From the NCBI RefSeq assembly GCF_027604915.1, contig NZ_JAJAQC010000002.1, forward strand, positions 88,612-152,611: a stretch of DNA of 64,000 nucleotides, given 5' to 3'. The position numbers were made by a program, and so were the translations under genes. The DNA is from Streptomonospora mangrovi. Lineage in GTDB: Bacteria > Actinomycetota > Actinomycetes > Streptosporangiales > Streptosporangiaceae. Shown piece after piece: positions 1 to 9,030 of this stretch. The first letter of the stretch is position 1; every line of letters begins with the position of its first letter. Below the pieces are notes generated by a model, which was not told the DNA's origin, ran no database searches, and worked only from the letters and a program-made list of their open reading frames with translations.

Positions 1-150
1 GAAGTCGACGTCGATCCGGTCCACCAGGTCGGCCGCGTAGGGGTCGTTGAGGACGGGCTCGGCGGAGCGGGTCTCCAGGGCGCGCAGGTACAGGGTGATC
101 AGCATGGTGGACTCCACCCCGGTGAAGTCCGCGTCGATCCGGTCGCTCAT
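1..150 (-). CDS. SAM-dependent O-methyltransferase, LCM/TcmP-like (5' part only)
   Basis: Only the first 50 codons are present; the gene runs off the left edge. Translation from the ATG at 150 begins MSDRIDADFTGVESTMLITL and continues with a segment rich in 'LETRSAEPVLNDPYAADLV'. That pattern is typical of the N-terminus of the leucine carboxyl methyltransferase / polyketide O-methyltransferase (TcmP) family, in which the Asp-Pro-Tyr-Ala motif precedes the SAM fold. The start codon overlaps the stop of the upstream regulator gene as ATGA, so the two are probably translationally coupled. The substrate cannot be inferred from so short a piece. Confidence 0.72.
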   Translation of the reverse strand, partial: MSDRIDADFTGVESTMLITLYLRALETRSAEPVLNDPYAADLVDRIDVDF

Positions 151-629
151 CGGCTGCTCCTCTTCCGAGCGCGGTACTCATCCCACTGCCGCAGGAAGTC
201 GTCGTTGACCACGGTCGCGCAGAACTCGCAGAAGTCCCGGAGATCGGCGAGCCGCTCCCGCTGCTCGGGCCGGTCCTCGCCGACCACCGACAGCCCGAAC
301 TCCGCCGCTTCGGCCCCCAGGCGCATGCGCGCGAGCTGGACGTTCAGCACCTGGGTGAACCCGCCGGGCGTGATCCGGTAGCGGTGGCTGCGCCCCGAGG
401 ACGGCAGCCGCTCGACCAGGCCGCCCTCCTGCATGGGGCGGACGGCGGTGCTGATGGACGCCTTGCTCATGTCCAGCGCCTCGGCGAGTTCGGTCAGGGA
501 CTGCTCGGGCGGGTCGCACACCATCAGCCGCCCGTAGATCCGCCCCATGGTGCGGGGCGCGCCGACCATCTCGAAGAACAGGCCGACGCGGTTGAGGAGT
601 TCGGCTTCTTCGGGTGGTATTCCGGTCAT
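147..629 (-). CDS. GbsR/MarR-type winged-helix transcriptional regulator
   Basis: About 160 residues. The wHTH lies at roughly residues 25-80: a 'GAPRTMGRIYGRLMV' helix, then 'SLTELAEALDMSKASISTAV' as helix-turn-helix and 'GGLVERLPSSGRSHRYRITP' as wing. The GAPRTxGRIYG helix is characteristic of the GbsR subgroup rather than classic MarR. It is coupled by an ATGA overlap to the downstream methyltransferase gene, which it may control. Possible starts are ATG 629, GTG 635 and TTG 638; I chose ATG 629. No good Shine-Dalgarno is visible. Two AACGTT palindromes flank the promoter region just upstream and are candidate operators. Confidence 0.82.
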   Translation of the reverse strand: MTGIPPEEAELLNRVGLFFEMVGAPRTMGRIYGRLMVCDPPEQSLTELAEALDMSKASISTAVRPMQEGGLVERLPSSGRSHRYRITPGGFTQVLNVQLARMRLGAEAAEFGLSVVGEDRPEQRERLADLRDFCEFCATVVNDDFLRQWDEYRARKRSSR

Positions 630-635
630 GGCCAC

Positions 636-670
636 CAACGTTCGCTTCGTTCAGTACATTCTAAACGTTG
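636..670. promoter_or_regulatory. Paired palindromes upstream of the GbsR/MarR gene
   Basis: CAACGTT at 636-642 and AACGTTG at 664-670 form a perfect 7-bp inverted repeat, and each arm contains the self-complementary hexamer AACGTT. The arms are 28 bp apart (start to start). On the minus strand a TAGAAT-like -10 lies between them. The position immediately upstream of the regulator gene suggests an autoregulatory operator; this is inference. Confidence 0.4.
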
Positions 671-885
671 TGATCGTATACGGCCATGGGGACGGTCGGC
701 CCTCGGGGCGGATGGTGGGGGCGGCCGCGATGCGGGTAACGGGTGCGGCGACGGCGGCGGACGGTCCGGGCGGGCGCCCATCGAACCGCGCACCAGTGGC
801 TGGCGCAGGCGACGAGGCACCGAGTGTGGCAAGCGGCCGGGGCGGACAGCCATTGGCCACCGAACGCCCATCACCGACCGACCAT

Positions 886-1329
886 CTATCCCTTCTCGGC
901 GGCCAGGGCCGCCAGCCCCGCGCGGACGGCGGCCGCGTCCGTCTCCAGTTCGGCGCGGGCGGGGTTGCCCCGCCGTGCGTCGAGACGGAACCCGTCCTCG
1001 GCGAAGCGGGGCAGCACGTGCAGGTGCACGTGGAAGACCTCCTGGAAGGCGGCCCGGCCGTCGGCCAGGAACAGGTTGACGCCCTCACAGCGCAATTCCG
1101 AGCGGCGCAGCGCGCGGGCGATCCGGTGCGCCGCCGCCCACATCCGGGCGCCCAGCTCCTCGTCCAGCAGTTCCAGGCCCGACACGTGCTCGCGCGGCAC
1201 GACCAGCACCTGGCCGGGCACGGCCGGGGCGGTGTCCATGAAGGCCATGACCGCGTCGTCGGCGTAGACGACGCTGGCCTCGCCGTCGCCGCGCGCGATG
1301 GCGCAGAACGGGCACTCGCTGACGATCAC
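886..1329 (-). CDS. HIT-family nucleotide hydrolase/transferase
   Basis: 147 residues, a normal HIT length. Residues 100-104 are HVHLH followed by VLP, the histidine triad that forms the phosphohydrolase site. CPFC at residues 6-9 is the Hint-type zinc pair. Family members hydrolyse nucleoside phosphoramidates or AMP-linked substrates in the cytosol. The start is GTG at 1329, chosen because AGGAGA lies 6-7 nt upstream; the open frame continues further upstream without HIT homology. It stands alone between the regulator and adnB, and about 265 bp separate it from adnB. Confidence 0.88.
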   Translation of the reverse strand: MIVSECPFCAIARGDGEASVVYADDAVMAFMDTAPAVPGQVLVVPREHVSGLELLDEELGARMWAAAHRIARALRRSELRCEGVNLFLADGRAAFQEVFHVHLHVLPRFAEDGFRLDARRGNPARAELETDAAAVRAGLAALAAEKG

Positions 1330-1596
1330 GGGGGTCTCCTCTGTAGCAAACTCTGTTGTGCCATAGCGGCAGCCCGGATCACTACCCACCTGGAACGGCT
1401 CAACCCCGGCGCCGCCCGGCGGGGCGGCACCGCGCGGCGCAACTTCCGGCCCGCTCGGGCATGCGGGTTCCGGGAACGCCCCGCGCCCGCCCGGCCGAAG
1501 GCGGGCGCAACCAGCCGAAAAGCGTCGCAAACAACCAGAAACCGCCAAAACCCGACCCAAGGCCCACAACCGGGCGCGGCCGCAGTGCCGCGCCGC

Positions 1597-4500
1597 CTAC
1601 TCCACCACCGGCAGGTCGGCCAGCAGCGCGGCGAGGCCCTCGGCGTCGAGCAGGTCGGCCGGGCGGACCGTCTCGTCGGCGCGGACGTAGTGGAAGGCGG
1701 CCCGCACCTGCTCCAGGGGCACCCCGGCGAGGTCGGCCCAGGCGATCCGGTAGGCCGCCAACTGCACCGCCACGGCCCGGCGCTCCCGCTCGGTGGCCGG
1801 GGGGCGGCCGGTCTTCCAGTCGACCACGTCGTAGCGGCCGGTCTGGGGGTCGTGGAACACGGCGTCCATCCGGCCGCGCACCAGGCGGTCGCCGATGACC
1901 GTCTCGAACGGGATCTCGACGTCGAGCGGCACGCGCCCGCCCCACTCCCCCGCCTCGAAGCGGCGTTGCAGCTCGGCGAGGTCGTCGTCGGCTCCGGCGC
2001 CGTCGTCGGCCGCTCCCGGCAGTTCGTCGGGCACCAGCAGGGACTCCTGGCCGAAGCGCTGCTCCAGCCAGGTGTGGAACGCCGTGCCGCGCCGGGTGTG
2101 CGGCGCGGGCGGGCGCGGCAGCGGGCGGCGGATCTGGCGGGCGAGCAGGGCGGGGTCGCGCGCCAGGGAGACCAGCGACGACACCGACAGGTGCGCGGGG
2201 AGTTCGACCTGCACCGCGCCGTCGCCCTCGGAGGCCGGGAGGTCGCGGTGGGCCAGCAGCAGGGTGGTGTCGCGCTCCCAGCCGTCGAGGCGGCGCCGCA
2301 TGGCGGTGGGCATTGACGCGCGGTCGAGCAGGGCCAGCCAGCGCTCGCCGACCGTCTCGGCCGGGGGCTGCCCGGCTCCCTCGGCAGCGGCGGTGTCCTC
2401 ACCACCGCCGACAGCGCCGACACCCCCGCCAGCGCCCCCACCGCCGGCACCACCACCGGCGCCCGCGCTCCGCGTGCCGCCGCCGACGCCCGCACCGGCC
2501 GCCCCGGCGGCGCCCTCCCCCGCCGAGGCGCGCGCCGACTCCACCAGCCGCGCGCCCTCGACGATCTCGCGGTAGCGGCGGGCCGCCGCGTCGTCGTAGT
2601 CCTCCGGCGTCTGCGGCCAGGCCACCGACGCGACCTGCGCGGTCTGCGGGTTCTCCGCTCCCTCCTCCGGCGGGTCGGCCCAGCGCACCACGCGTCCGGC
2701 GCCCGCCGCGCACGCCTCGCGCACCTCCTCCAGGAACTGCGACGGCCCGCGCAGGCTCGCGGAGGCGTGCCCCCACCAGTGCCCGGTGCACACCAGCGCG
2801 TAGGAGGCGCGGGTGACCGCGACGTAGGCCAGGCGCCGCTCCTCCATGAGGTGGCGCTCGCGGTCGGCGGCCTCGAACTGCTTGATGCTGTCCTTGTCGA
2901 CGTCGACCAGGCGCGGCAGCCCGCCCGCGTCGCCCCGCAGCGGGAAGGGCAGCTTCTGCTCCTGGCGGGCCCACGCGCCGGTGTCGCGCGAGCGGGTCGG
3001 GAACACCGGCGACCCGGTGCCGCCCGCCAGGCCCGGCACCACCACCACCGCCCACTGCAACCCCTTGGCCGCGTGCACGGTCATCAGCTTGACGGTGTCA
3101 CTGCCGCCCACGCGCTCGCCCGGCTCCAGGCCCTTCTCGGCGTCCTCGGCCGAGCGCAGGTAGTTGAGGAACGCGCCGAGCGTGGGGTCCTCGCTGTTGC
3201 CGACGAACCGCACCGCCGCGTCGAGGAAGGCGTCCAGGTCGGCGCGGGCGGCGACGGGGTCGCGGCCGGGCCGGGCGCCGACCTCGATGTCCAGGCCCAG
3301 CATCCGCTCGACCTCGCCGACGAGGTCGGGCAGCGGCTGGGCGGCCAGTCGGCGCAGGGCGCGCATCTCGGCGCCCAGGGCGGCCAGCCGCTCGTAGCCG
3401 GTCGCGGAGTAGCGCTCGGCCTCGCCGGGGTCGTCGAGGGCGTCGACCAGGCTGCCGCTCTCGGCGGTGAGGTCGAGCACGGTGCGCCGCAGCAGGTCCT
3501 CGTCGCCCGTCCCGGGCTCGGGGTCGGGCTCGGGCGCCGAGGCCGCGAGGTCCCGCCGCGTCTCCTTGGCGAGTTCGGCGGCGCGCTCGCCCAGGGCCAC
3601 CAGGTCGCGCGGCCCCAGCCGCCAGCGCGGCCCGGTGAGCAGCCGCGCCAGCTCGTTGCCCGCCGTGGGGTCGTGCAGCACCCGCAGGGTGGCGACGATG
3701 TCGCGGACCTCGGGCACGGTCATCAGCCCGCCCAGGCCCACCACCTCGACGGGGATCCCGCGCTCCTCCAGCGCCTCGCGCAGCAGCGGGAACTGGGAGC
3801 GCTTGCGGCACAGGACCGCGATGTCGCCGGGGGTGATGGCGCCGCCGGGGCCGTCGCCGCCCTCGCCGGGCGGCCAGGGCGCGCCGTCGGGGGCGAGGTG
3901 GCCGGGCTGGTCAAGGGCGGCCCGCAGGGTGCCGGCGATCCAGTGCGCCTCCTCGGTCTCGGTGGTGAACAGCCCGGCGGCCACCGCGCCCCGGCCGCGC
4001 CGCGCCGCCGAGGGGTAGAGCACGGGCACGTAGTCGGACTCCTCGCGCAGCGGCTCGGCGATGCGGCGGGCCACCGCCAGCACCCGCTCGCCGTTGCGGA
4101 AGCTGGTGGCCAGCTTGCGCACCGGCGCCGGGCGGCCGGGCGACTCCGGGAAGTCGGTGGGGAAGCTGGTGAGGTTGCCCGCGCTGGCGCCGCGCCAGCC
4201 GTAGATGGACTGGCAGGGGTCGCCCACGGCCGTGACGGGGTGGCCGCCGCCGAACAGCGCGCGCAGCAGCAGCAACTGGGCGTGGCTGGTGTCCTGGTAC
4301 TCGTCCAGCAGCACGACCTTGAAGCGGCTGCGCTCGATCAGCCCGACCTCGGGGTGGCGCAGGGCGATCCGCGCGGCCAGCGCCACCTGGTCGCCGTAGT
4401 CCATGACCTCGCGGTCGCGCTTGGCGGCGATGTAGCGCTCGACCAGCGGCAGGAGCTGCTCGCGGCGGCGCTGCGCGGCCACCAGCCTGCGGGTCTCGGC

Positions 4501-5151
4501 GCCGACCTTGGGCAGCGCGGCGACGCGCTCGGTGATCCAGGCGCCCACGCCGCGCACGTCGTCGGGGGTGCGCAGGTGGTCGGCGAGTTCGCCGGCCAAC
4601 TCCAGCACGCGGTCGGTGACCGTGCGCGGGCCGACCGTGATGGCGTCCATGGGGCCGTCGTAGTCGGCGACGATGCGCGAGGCGAGCTGGTAGGACTGCC
4701 CCTGGCTGATGAGCCGGGTGGTGGGCTCGATGGCCTCGCGCAGGGCGTGGTCGCCGACCAGGCGGGCGGCGTAGGAGTTGTAGGTCGAGACCGTGGGGTC
4801 GCCGTCGAGGACCTCCTCGGGCACCTGCTCGGTGGCGCGCAACTGGTCCAGGCGGCGGCGCACGCGCTCGGCCAGCTCGGCGGCCGCCTTGCGGGTGAAG
4901 GTCAGGCCCAGCACGTGCTCGGGGCGCACCAGGCCGTTGGCCACCAGCCACACCACGCGCGCGGCCATGGTCTCGCTCTTGCCCGACCCGGCGCCGGCCA
5001 CCACCACGCCCGGTCCCAGCGGCGCGGAGATGACGGCGGCCTGCTCGGCGGTGGGTTCGGGCTGGCCGAGCAGGCGGGCCAGCTCGGCGGGGTTGAACGC
5101 GGGCGCGCGCCGGCCGGCCGGCGGAGCGCCGTAGTGCTCCGTGGCGGTCAC
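1597..5151 (-). CDS. adnB: AdnB-like UvrD/Rep helicase with C-terminal RecB-type nuclease
   Basis: 1184 residues. The N-terminal SF1A motor has Walker A 'GAGSGKSE' near residue 53, 'LTFTRKAAAEL' (Ia), 'VVLLDEYQDTSHAQ' (II), 'GDPCQSIYGWRGA' (III) and 'TVHAAKGLQWAVV' (V). The C-terminal ~250 residues form a PD-(D/E)XK nuclease with 'GRMDAVFHD' and 'DVVDWKTGRPP'. With the preceding gene it should make the actinobacterial AdnAB end-resection complex. A glycine/alanine-rich linker (about 2395-2530) separates motor and nuclease. The start is GTG 5151, overlapping the adnA stop as GTGA. M. tuberculosis Rv3201c is the expected counterpart from memory. Confidence 0.9.
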   Translation of the reverse strand: MTATEHYGAPPAGRRAPAFNPAELARLLGQPEPTAEQAAVISAPLGPGVVVAGAGSGKSETMAARVVWLVANGLVRPEHVLGLTFTRKAAAELAERVRRRLDQLRATEQVPEEVLDGDPTVSTYNSYAARLVGDHALREAIEPTTRLISQGQSYQLASRIVADYDGPMDAITVGPRTVTDRVLELAGELADHLRTPDDVRGVGAWITERVAALPKVGAETRRLVAAQRRREQLLPLVERYIAAKRDREVMDYGDQVALAARIALRHPEVGLIERSRFKVVLLDEYQDTSHAQLLLLRALFGGGHPVTAVGDPCQSIYGWRGASAGNLTSFPTDFPESPGRPAPVRKLATSFRNGERVLAVARRIAEPLREESDYVPVLYPSAARRGRGAVAAGLFTTETEEAHWIAGTLRAALDQPGHLAPDGAPWPPGEGGDGPGGAITPGDIAVLCRKRSQFPLLREALEERGIPVEVVGLGGLMTVPEVRDIVATLRVLHDPTAGNELARLLTGPRWRLGPRDLVALGERAAELAKETRRDLAASAPEPDPEPGTGDEDLLRRTVLDLTAESGSLVDALDDPGEAERYSATGYERLAALGAEMRALRRLAAQPLPDLVGEVERMLGLDIEVGARPGRDPVAARADLDAFLDAAVRFVGNSEDPTLGAFLNYLRSAEDAEKGLEPGERVGGSDTVKLMTVHAAKGLQWAVVVVPGLAGGTGSPVFPTRSRDTGAWARQEQKLPFPLRGDAGGLPRLVDVDKDSIKQFEAADRERHLMEERRLAYVAVTRASYALVCTGHWWGHASASLRGPSQFLEEVREACAAGAGRVVRWADPPEEGAENPQTAQVASVAWPQTPEDYDDAAARRYREIVEGARLVESARASAGEGAAGAAGAGVGGGTRSAGAGGGAGGGGAGGGVGAVGGGEDTAAAEGAGQPPAETVGERWLALLDRASMPTAMRRRLDGWERDTTLLLAHRDLPASEGDGAVQVELPAHLSVSSLVSLARDPALLARQIRRPLPRPPAPHTRRGTAFHTWLEQRFGQESLLVPDELPGAADDGAGADDDLAELQRRFEAGEWGGRVPLDVEIPFETVIGDRLVRGRMDAVFHDPQTGRYDVVDWKTGRPPATERERRAVAVQLAAYRIAWADLAGVPLEQVRAAFHYVRADETVRPADLLDAEGLAALLADLPVVE

Positions 5152-8100
5152 ACACGCTTCCCTTCGTCGTGGACCGGGCAACTGGACCGCACGGCGCAGG
5201 AGTCGCAGAAGCTGTTGCGCACCGCCTGGAAGCGGGATCCGGACATGCCCTCGGCGACGTCGCGCACCAGCCGCTCCGACCACTGGGGGTCGGGGTCCTC
5301 GCCCAGGGCGCCCTGGCCCTGGGTGCGCGCCTTGTGGGTCAGCGCGGCCTTGCCGACCTGCACGAGTTCGGCGCCGCCGGGCTCGGTCAGGCCGAACTGG
5401 GCGAAGGCCGAGCGCAGCACGGCGAGCTGGTAGACGCCGAGCTGGGGGTGGCGCCCCAGCTCCTCGTCCTTGGGCCGCCCGCTGCCGGTCTTGATGTCGA
5501 CCACCACGGCGCGGCCCTGGGCGTCCTTCTCCAGCCGGTCCACGCGCCCGGTGATCTCGATCCCGCCGATGTCGACCTTGAACCCCTCCTCGGTGACGAC
5601 CAGTTCGCGCTCGCCCGTCTCGTGCCAGTCGACCAGTTTGCGGACCATCTCGTCGGCACGCTCGCGCTCCTTGCCGGCGAACCACGGGCCGCCGAAGTCC
5701 AGTTCGGACCAGATCTCGTCCATGCGCAGGCGGATCTCTGCCATGTCGGCGCCCTCGGCGACGAGGACGGCGACCGCGTGCACGATACTGCCCAGCGCCG
5801 AGGAGATCTCCATCGAGGAGGCACCGGCGGCGTTCTCCAGCAGCCAGCGCAGCTCGCAGGTGGTGAAGCGCTCGACCTGGGAGGGCGAGACGCGGATGGC
5901 GCCGTCGTCGGGGTTCTCGACCAGGGGGCGGTCGTCGGAGACGCGGGTGAGGGCGTACCACTCGGCGGGGTCGGCGCCGCGCACGCCCTCGTCGGCGAGG
6001 CGGGCCAGGTGGGCGGCGGCGGCGCGGCGCAGGGGGTCGGGGCGCTGGGGGTCGGTGACGACGGAGCGCAGGTCGGCCACGAGGGCGGGCAGGGACAGCC
6101 AGCGGCGGCCGGTGGTGACGCGCTCGGGGTCGCCGGCGCCGAGTTCGGACAGGAAGCGGGAGGGGCGCTCCTCGGTGTCCTCGCCGCCGACCGCCGTGAC
6201 AACGAGCCGGCTGCGGGCGCGGGTGACGGCGACGTAGAACAGCCGGCGCTCCTCGTCCAGCAGCTTGGAGGCGACGGCGGCGCCGGGGGTGTCGCCGTCG
6301 GCGAACCCGGTGGCGGTGTCGATGAGCTGCTCGACGCCGAGCAGGGAGCCGCGCAGGCGCAGGTCGGGCCAGTCGCCCTCCTGGACTCCGGCGACCACGG
6401 TGAGGTCCCACTCCAGGCCCTTGGAGCGGTGCGCGGTGAGGATGCGCACCGCCTCGCCCTCGGGCGCGCGCTCGGCGAGGCTGTCACCGGGGATCTCCTG
6501 GGCTTCGAGGTCGTCCAGGAAGCCCTCGGGCACGCCGGGGGGCAGGCGGTCGGTGTAGCGGGCGGCGCTCTCGAACAGGGCGACGACGGCGTCGAGGTCG
6601 CGGTCGGCGGCTGCGCCGCGCCGCCCGCCTGCCTGGCTGGCGCGAAGGAGGCGGTCGGCCAGGCCGCTGGCCCGCCACACCTCCCACAGCACGTCCTCGG
6701 CGGAGGCGCCGGAGGCGGCGCGATCGCGGATCAGCCGCAGGTAGGAGGCCACGCGGCGGGCGGGGGCGGCGACCTCGGGGTCGACCAGGGTCAGCTCGCG
6801 CGGGTCGCGCAGCGCGTCGGCGAGCAGCGCGGAGGAGGGGCGGTGCCCGCGCCGGTGACCGTGGGGTGGTTCGCCGAGGGGCGCGGTGTCGGTGGGGTCG
6901 GTGGGGTTGGTAGCAAGGTCGGTGGGGTCGGTAGCAAGGTCGGCGGGGTCGTCGGCCGGGTCGCCGGTGGCGGTCGGCTCGTCGGGAGCGGTGTCGCCGG
7001 GGCGGTCGGCGCCCGCGCCACCGACCGTAGTCGCGGCGGACGTGTCGGCGGAAGCGGCACCGCCGGAGGGGAGGTCACCGGCGGAGGAGTCGGCGCCGCC
7101 GCCTCCCGCACCCTTCCCCGCCTGCCCGGCGCGCTTCTCGGCGGCCTTGCGTTCGGCCGCGCGGTAGTCGAGGTCGAGGCGGCGCAGCGCGCGGGCCAGC
7201 CGCCGCAGCCGGATGGTGTCGGCCTCGCCGAACGGGCTGGTCAGCAGCTCGTGCGCCGCGGCCTCATCGATCGTGTGGGGGCGCAGCGCACAGCGGATGA
7301 GCAGCAGCATCGCCCGCACCAGCGGCTCCACGGCCAGCGGGAGTTCGTCGCCGCCCACGGCGACCGGCACCCCAGCGGCGAGCAGCGCGCGGCGCAGGGT
7401 GGGCAACTGCCGGACGGCCGAGCGCACCAGGACCGCCATGCGCGACCACGGGACGCCGTCGACCAGGTGCGCGCGGCGCAGGGTGTCGGCGATGACGGCG
7501 GCCTCCTGCGCGGGGCTCTCGGCCAGCAGCACGCTGACCTCGCCCTGGGGGGCGGTGTCGGTGGGTGTCAGCGCGCGGTGGGAGTTGACCGGGCCGCCGC
7601 CGGGCGCGGGCGCCGCCGGGAGGCGGCGGGCCACCCCGCGCGAGGCGGCGAGCAGGGCGGCGCCGCTGCGGCGGCAGGTGCGCAGCGCGACGACCGGGGC
7701 GGGCGTGCCGTCCCAGGCGGGGAAGCGCTGCGGGAACTCCAGGATGCCGCGCACGTCGGCGCCCCGGAAGCCGTAGATGGACTGGTCGGGGTCGCCCACC
7801 GCGACGAGGTCGCGGCCGTCGCCGGCGAGCGCGCGCAGCAGCTCCTCCTGGGCGGGGTCGGTGTCCTGGTACTCGTCCACGAACACGACCTCGCGGTTGG
7901 CGCGTTCGCGCGCCTGGATCTCGGGGTCGTTGAGCAGGTTGGCGGCGACGCGCACGAGTTCGGCGTAGTTGAAGGTGGGGACGGGCGCGACGTCGAAGCG
8001 GCCGGTGTAGCGGTCCATGAAGTCGCCCACGGCCACCCAGTCGTCGCGCCGGTGCTCGCGCCCGAGGCGGTCGAGGTCGGCGGGGTCGAGACCGCGCTCC

Positions 8101-8618
8101 TGGGCGCGCATCAGGAAGTCGCGCAGCTCCTCGGCGAACCCGCGGGTGGTGAGCGCGGGGCGCAGGCGCTCAGGCCACATCTCGGCGCCGTCGGCGGCCT
8201 CGCCCGCGAGGATTTCGCGGATCTCCATCAACTGCTCGGGGCCGGACAGCAGGCGCGGCGGCTGCTCCTCGATGCGGCCGAACTCTCGGCGGATGAGGGC
8301 GTAGGCGTAGCTGTGGAAGGTGAGGGCGAGGGGTTCGCGGGTGGTGCGGCGGAGGCGGGCGGTGATGCGTTCGCGCAGTTCCTGGGCTGCTTTGCGGCTG
8401 AAGGTCAGGACGAGCACGCGCGCGGGGTCGACCCCGCGGTTCTGGATGCGGTCGACCACCGCCTCCACGATGGTGGTGGTCTTACCGGTCCCCGGCCCGG
8501 CGAGGACCAGCATCGGCCCGCCCGTGTGCGCGACGACCCGCTGCTGGTTCTCATCCAGGCTCGGCGGCGGCGCCTCGGCAAGCACACGCCGCACAAGACG
8601 GTACGGGGATGAGTTCAC
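5148..8618 (-). CDS. adnA: AdnA-like UvrD/Rep helicase-nuclease with Cys cluster
   Basis: About 1156 residues. Walker A 'AGPGTGKTTT' near residue 40, 'LTFSRKAAQEL', 'VVFVDEYQDTDPAQ', 'GDPDQSIYGFRGA' and 'TAHRSKGLEWDL' define an SF1A motor. The C-terminus carries 'GRVDRLEKD' and 'VVVDIKTGSGRP' of a RecB-type nuclease. One cysteine lies before the nuclease ('TTCELRW') and three at the end ('CDSCAVRSSC'), the arrangement of an AddB/Cas4-type Fe-S staple. A low-complexity Asp/Pro/Thr/Gly linker lies mid-protein and is encoded by tandem repeats. The start is GTG 8618, but the GGGGAGG motif abuts it with no spacer, so GTG 8594 is an alternative. Confidence 0.88.
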   Translation of the reverse strand: MNSSPYRLVRRVLAEAPPPSLDENQQRVVAHTGGPMLVLAGPGTGKTTTIVEAVVDRIQNRGVDPARVLVLTFSRKAAQELRERITARLRRTTREPLALTFHSYAYALIRREFGRIEEQPPRLLSGPEQLMEIREILAGEAADGAEMWPERLRPALTTRGFAEELRDFLMRAQERGLDPADLDRLGREHRRDDWVAVGDFMDRYTGRFDVAPVPTFNYAELVRVAANLLNDPEIQARERANREVVFVDEYQDTDPAQEELLRALAGDGRDLVAVGDPDQSIYGFRGADVRGILEFPQRFPAWDGTPAPVVALRTCRRSGAALLAASRGVARRLPAAPAPGGGPVNSHRALTPTDTAPQGEVSVLLAESPAQEAAVIADTLRRAHLVDGVPWSRMAVLVRSAVRQLPTLRRALLAAGVPVAVGGDELPLAVEPLVRAMLLLIRCALRPHTIDEAAAHELLTSPFGEADTIRLRRLARALRRLDLDYRAAERKAAEKRAGQAGKGAGGGGADSSAGDLPSGGAASADTSAATTVGGAGADRPGDTAPDEPTATGDPADDPADLATDPTDLATNPTDPTDTAPLGEPPHGHRRGHRPSSALLADALRDPRELTLVDPEVAAPARRVASYLRLIRDRAASGASAEDVLWEVWRASGLADRLLRASQAGGRRGAAADRDLDAVVALFESAARYTDRLPPGVPEGFLDDLEAQEIPGDSLAERAPEGEAVRILTAHRSKGLEWDLTVVAGVQEGDWPDLRLRGSLLGVEQLIDTATGFADGDTPGAAVASKLLDEERRLFYVAVTRARSRLVVTAVGGEDTEERPSRFLSELGAGDPERVTTGRRWLSLPALVADLRSVVTDPQRPDPLRRAAAAHLARLADEGVRGADPAEWYALTRVSDDRPLVENPDDGAIRVSPSQVERFTTCELRWLLENAAGASSMEISSALGSIVHAVAVLVAEGADMAEIRLRMDEIWSELDFGGPWFAGKERERADEMVRKLVDWHETGERELVVTEEGFKVDIGGIEITGRVDRLEKDAQGRAVVVDIKTGSGRPKDEELGRHPQLGVYQLAVLRSAFAQFGLTEPGGAELVQVGKAALTHKARTQGQGALGEDPDPQWSERLVRDVAEGMSGSRFQAVRNSFCDSCAVRSSCPVHDEGKRV
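6891..6950. repeat. Tandem 21-bp repeat inside adnA
   Basis: Two adjacent 21-bp units, 6900-6920 and 6921-6941, differ at one base (core GGTGGGG-TGGTAGCAAGG). Partial copies flank them at 6891-6899 and 6942-6950. The unit is an exact multiple of three and encodes a Thr/Asp/Pro-rich heptad in the AdnA linker, so copy-number change would stay in frame. Confidence 0.8.
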
Positions 8619-9030
8619 CTCCCCTAGTTCACCAGATCCCCACGACAGTCCGGGGCCATCCTCGGTATCAGCCGCGTCGCACCCCGGTGTGACGCGACCG
8701 CGAAAGCATCTCGCCGATTCGGTGTCCCCGCAGGTCAGACCATGGGAGCGGGCACCGCCCGCCCTCTCCGCCGCTCACCGGAGGCGCCCCGAAACGGCCC
8801 TCGCCGCCGTACCCGGTCGAACAGCCTCTGTCTGGAGGAAGCCGACGAGATTGCCTAGACCGCGACAACTGCGTGGAGGTGGCCGACCTCCCCGGCGGGG
8901 AGGCCGCCGCCCGCCCCTCGGATCATTAGGAATTCTTCACAAAACCGGTACCGCCTGCGGACACTTGGCTTCCAGGATTGTGGGGGACCGCAACCCGGTC
9001 CCCCACTTCCCTGCCATGACAGAGGTGCCG
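8619..9030. other. Divergent intergenic region adnA / amidase 1
   Basis: About 410 bp without a convincing gene. It must hold the promoters for adnA (leftward) and the first amidase (rightward). The segment around 8927-8950 is relatively AT-rich (ATTAGGAATTC) and could contain the amidase promoter. The only other structure I see is the perfect hairpin at 8980-9006. Confidence 0.6.
8980..9006 (+). promoter_or_regulatory. Perfect 10-bp hairpin in amidase 1 leader
   Basis: GTGGGGGACC at 8980-8989 is the exact complement of GGTCCCCCAC at 8997-9006, with a 7-nt loop. It ends 24 nt before the amidase start and no T-run follows, so it is not a typical terminator. It could influence leader stability or translation. 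It is absent from the leader of the duplicate gene. Confidence 0.45.

Noticed and set aside
2767..5433. Long plus-strand frame opposite adnB
   Set aside because: Antisense shadow; no domain pattern and no ribosome site.
5169..8612. A 1147-codon open frame on the plus strand opposite adnA
   Set aside because: It mirrors adnA in a GC-rich genome; the translation is low-complexity Gly/Ala/Val/Gln without motifs, while adnA has full helicase and nuclease motifs.
8980..9030. c-di-AMP (ydaO-type) riboswitch before the amidase
   Set aside because: The GGGGGACC and CAACCCGG elements are suggestive, but the following GGGGTGAA-type segment and the outer helices are absent; only a simple hairpin is supported.
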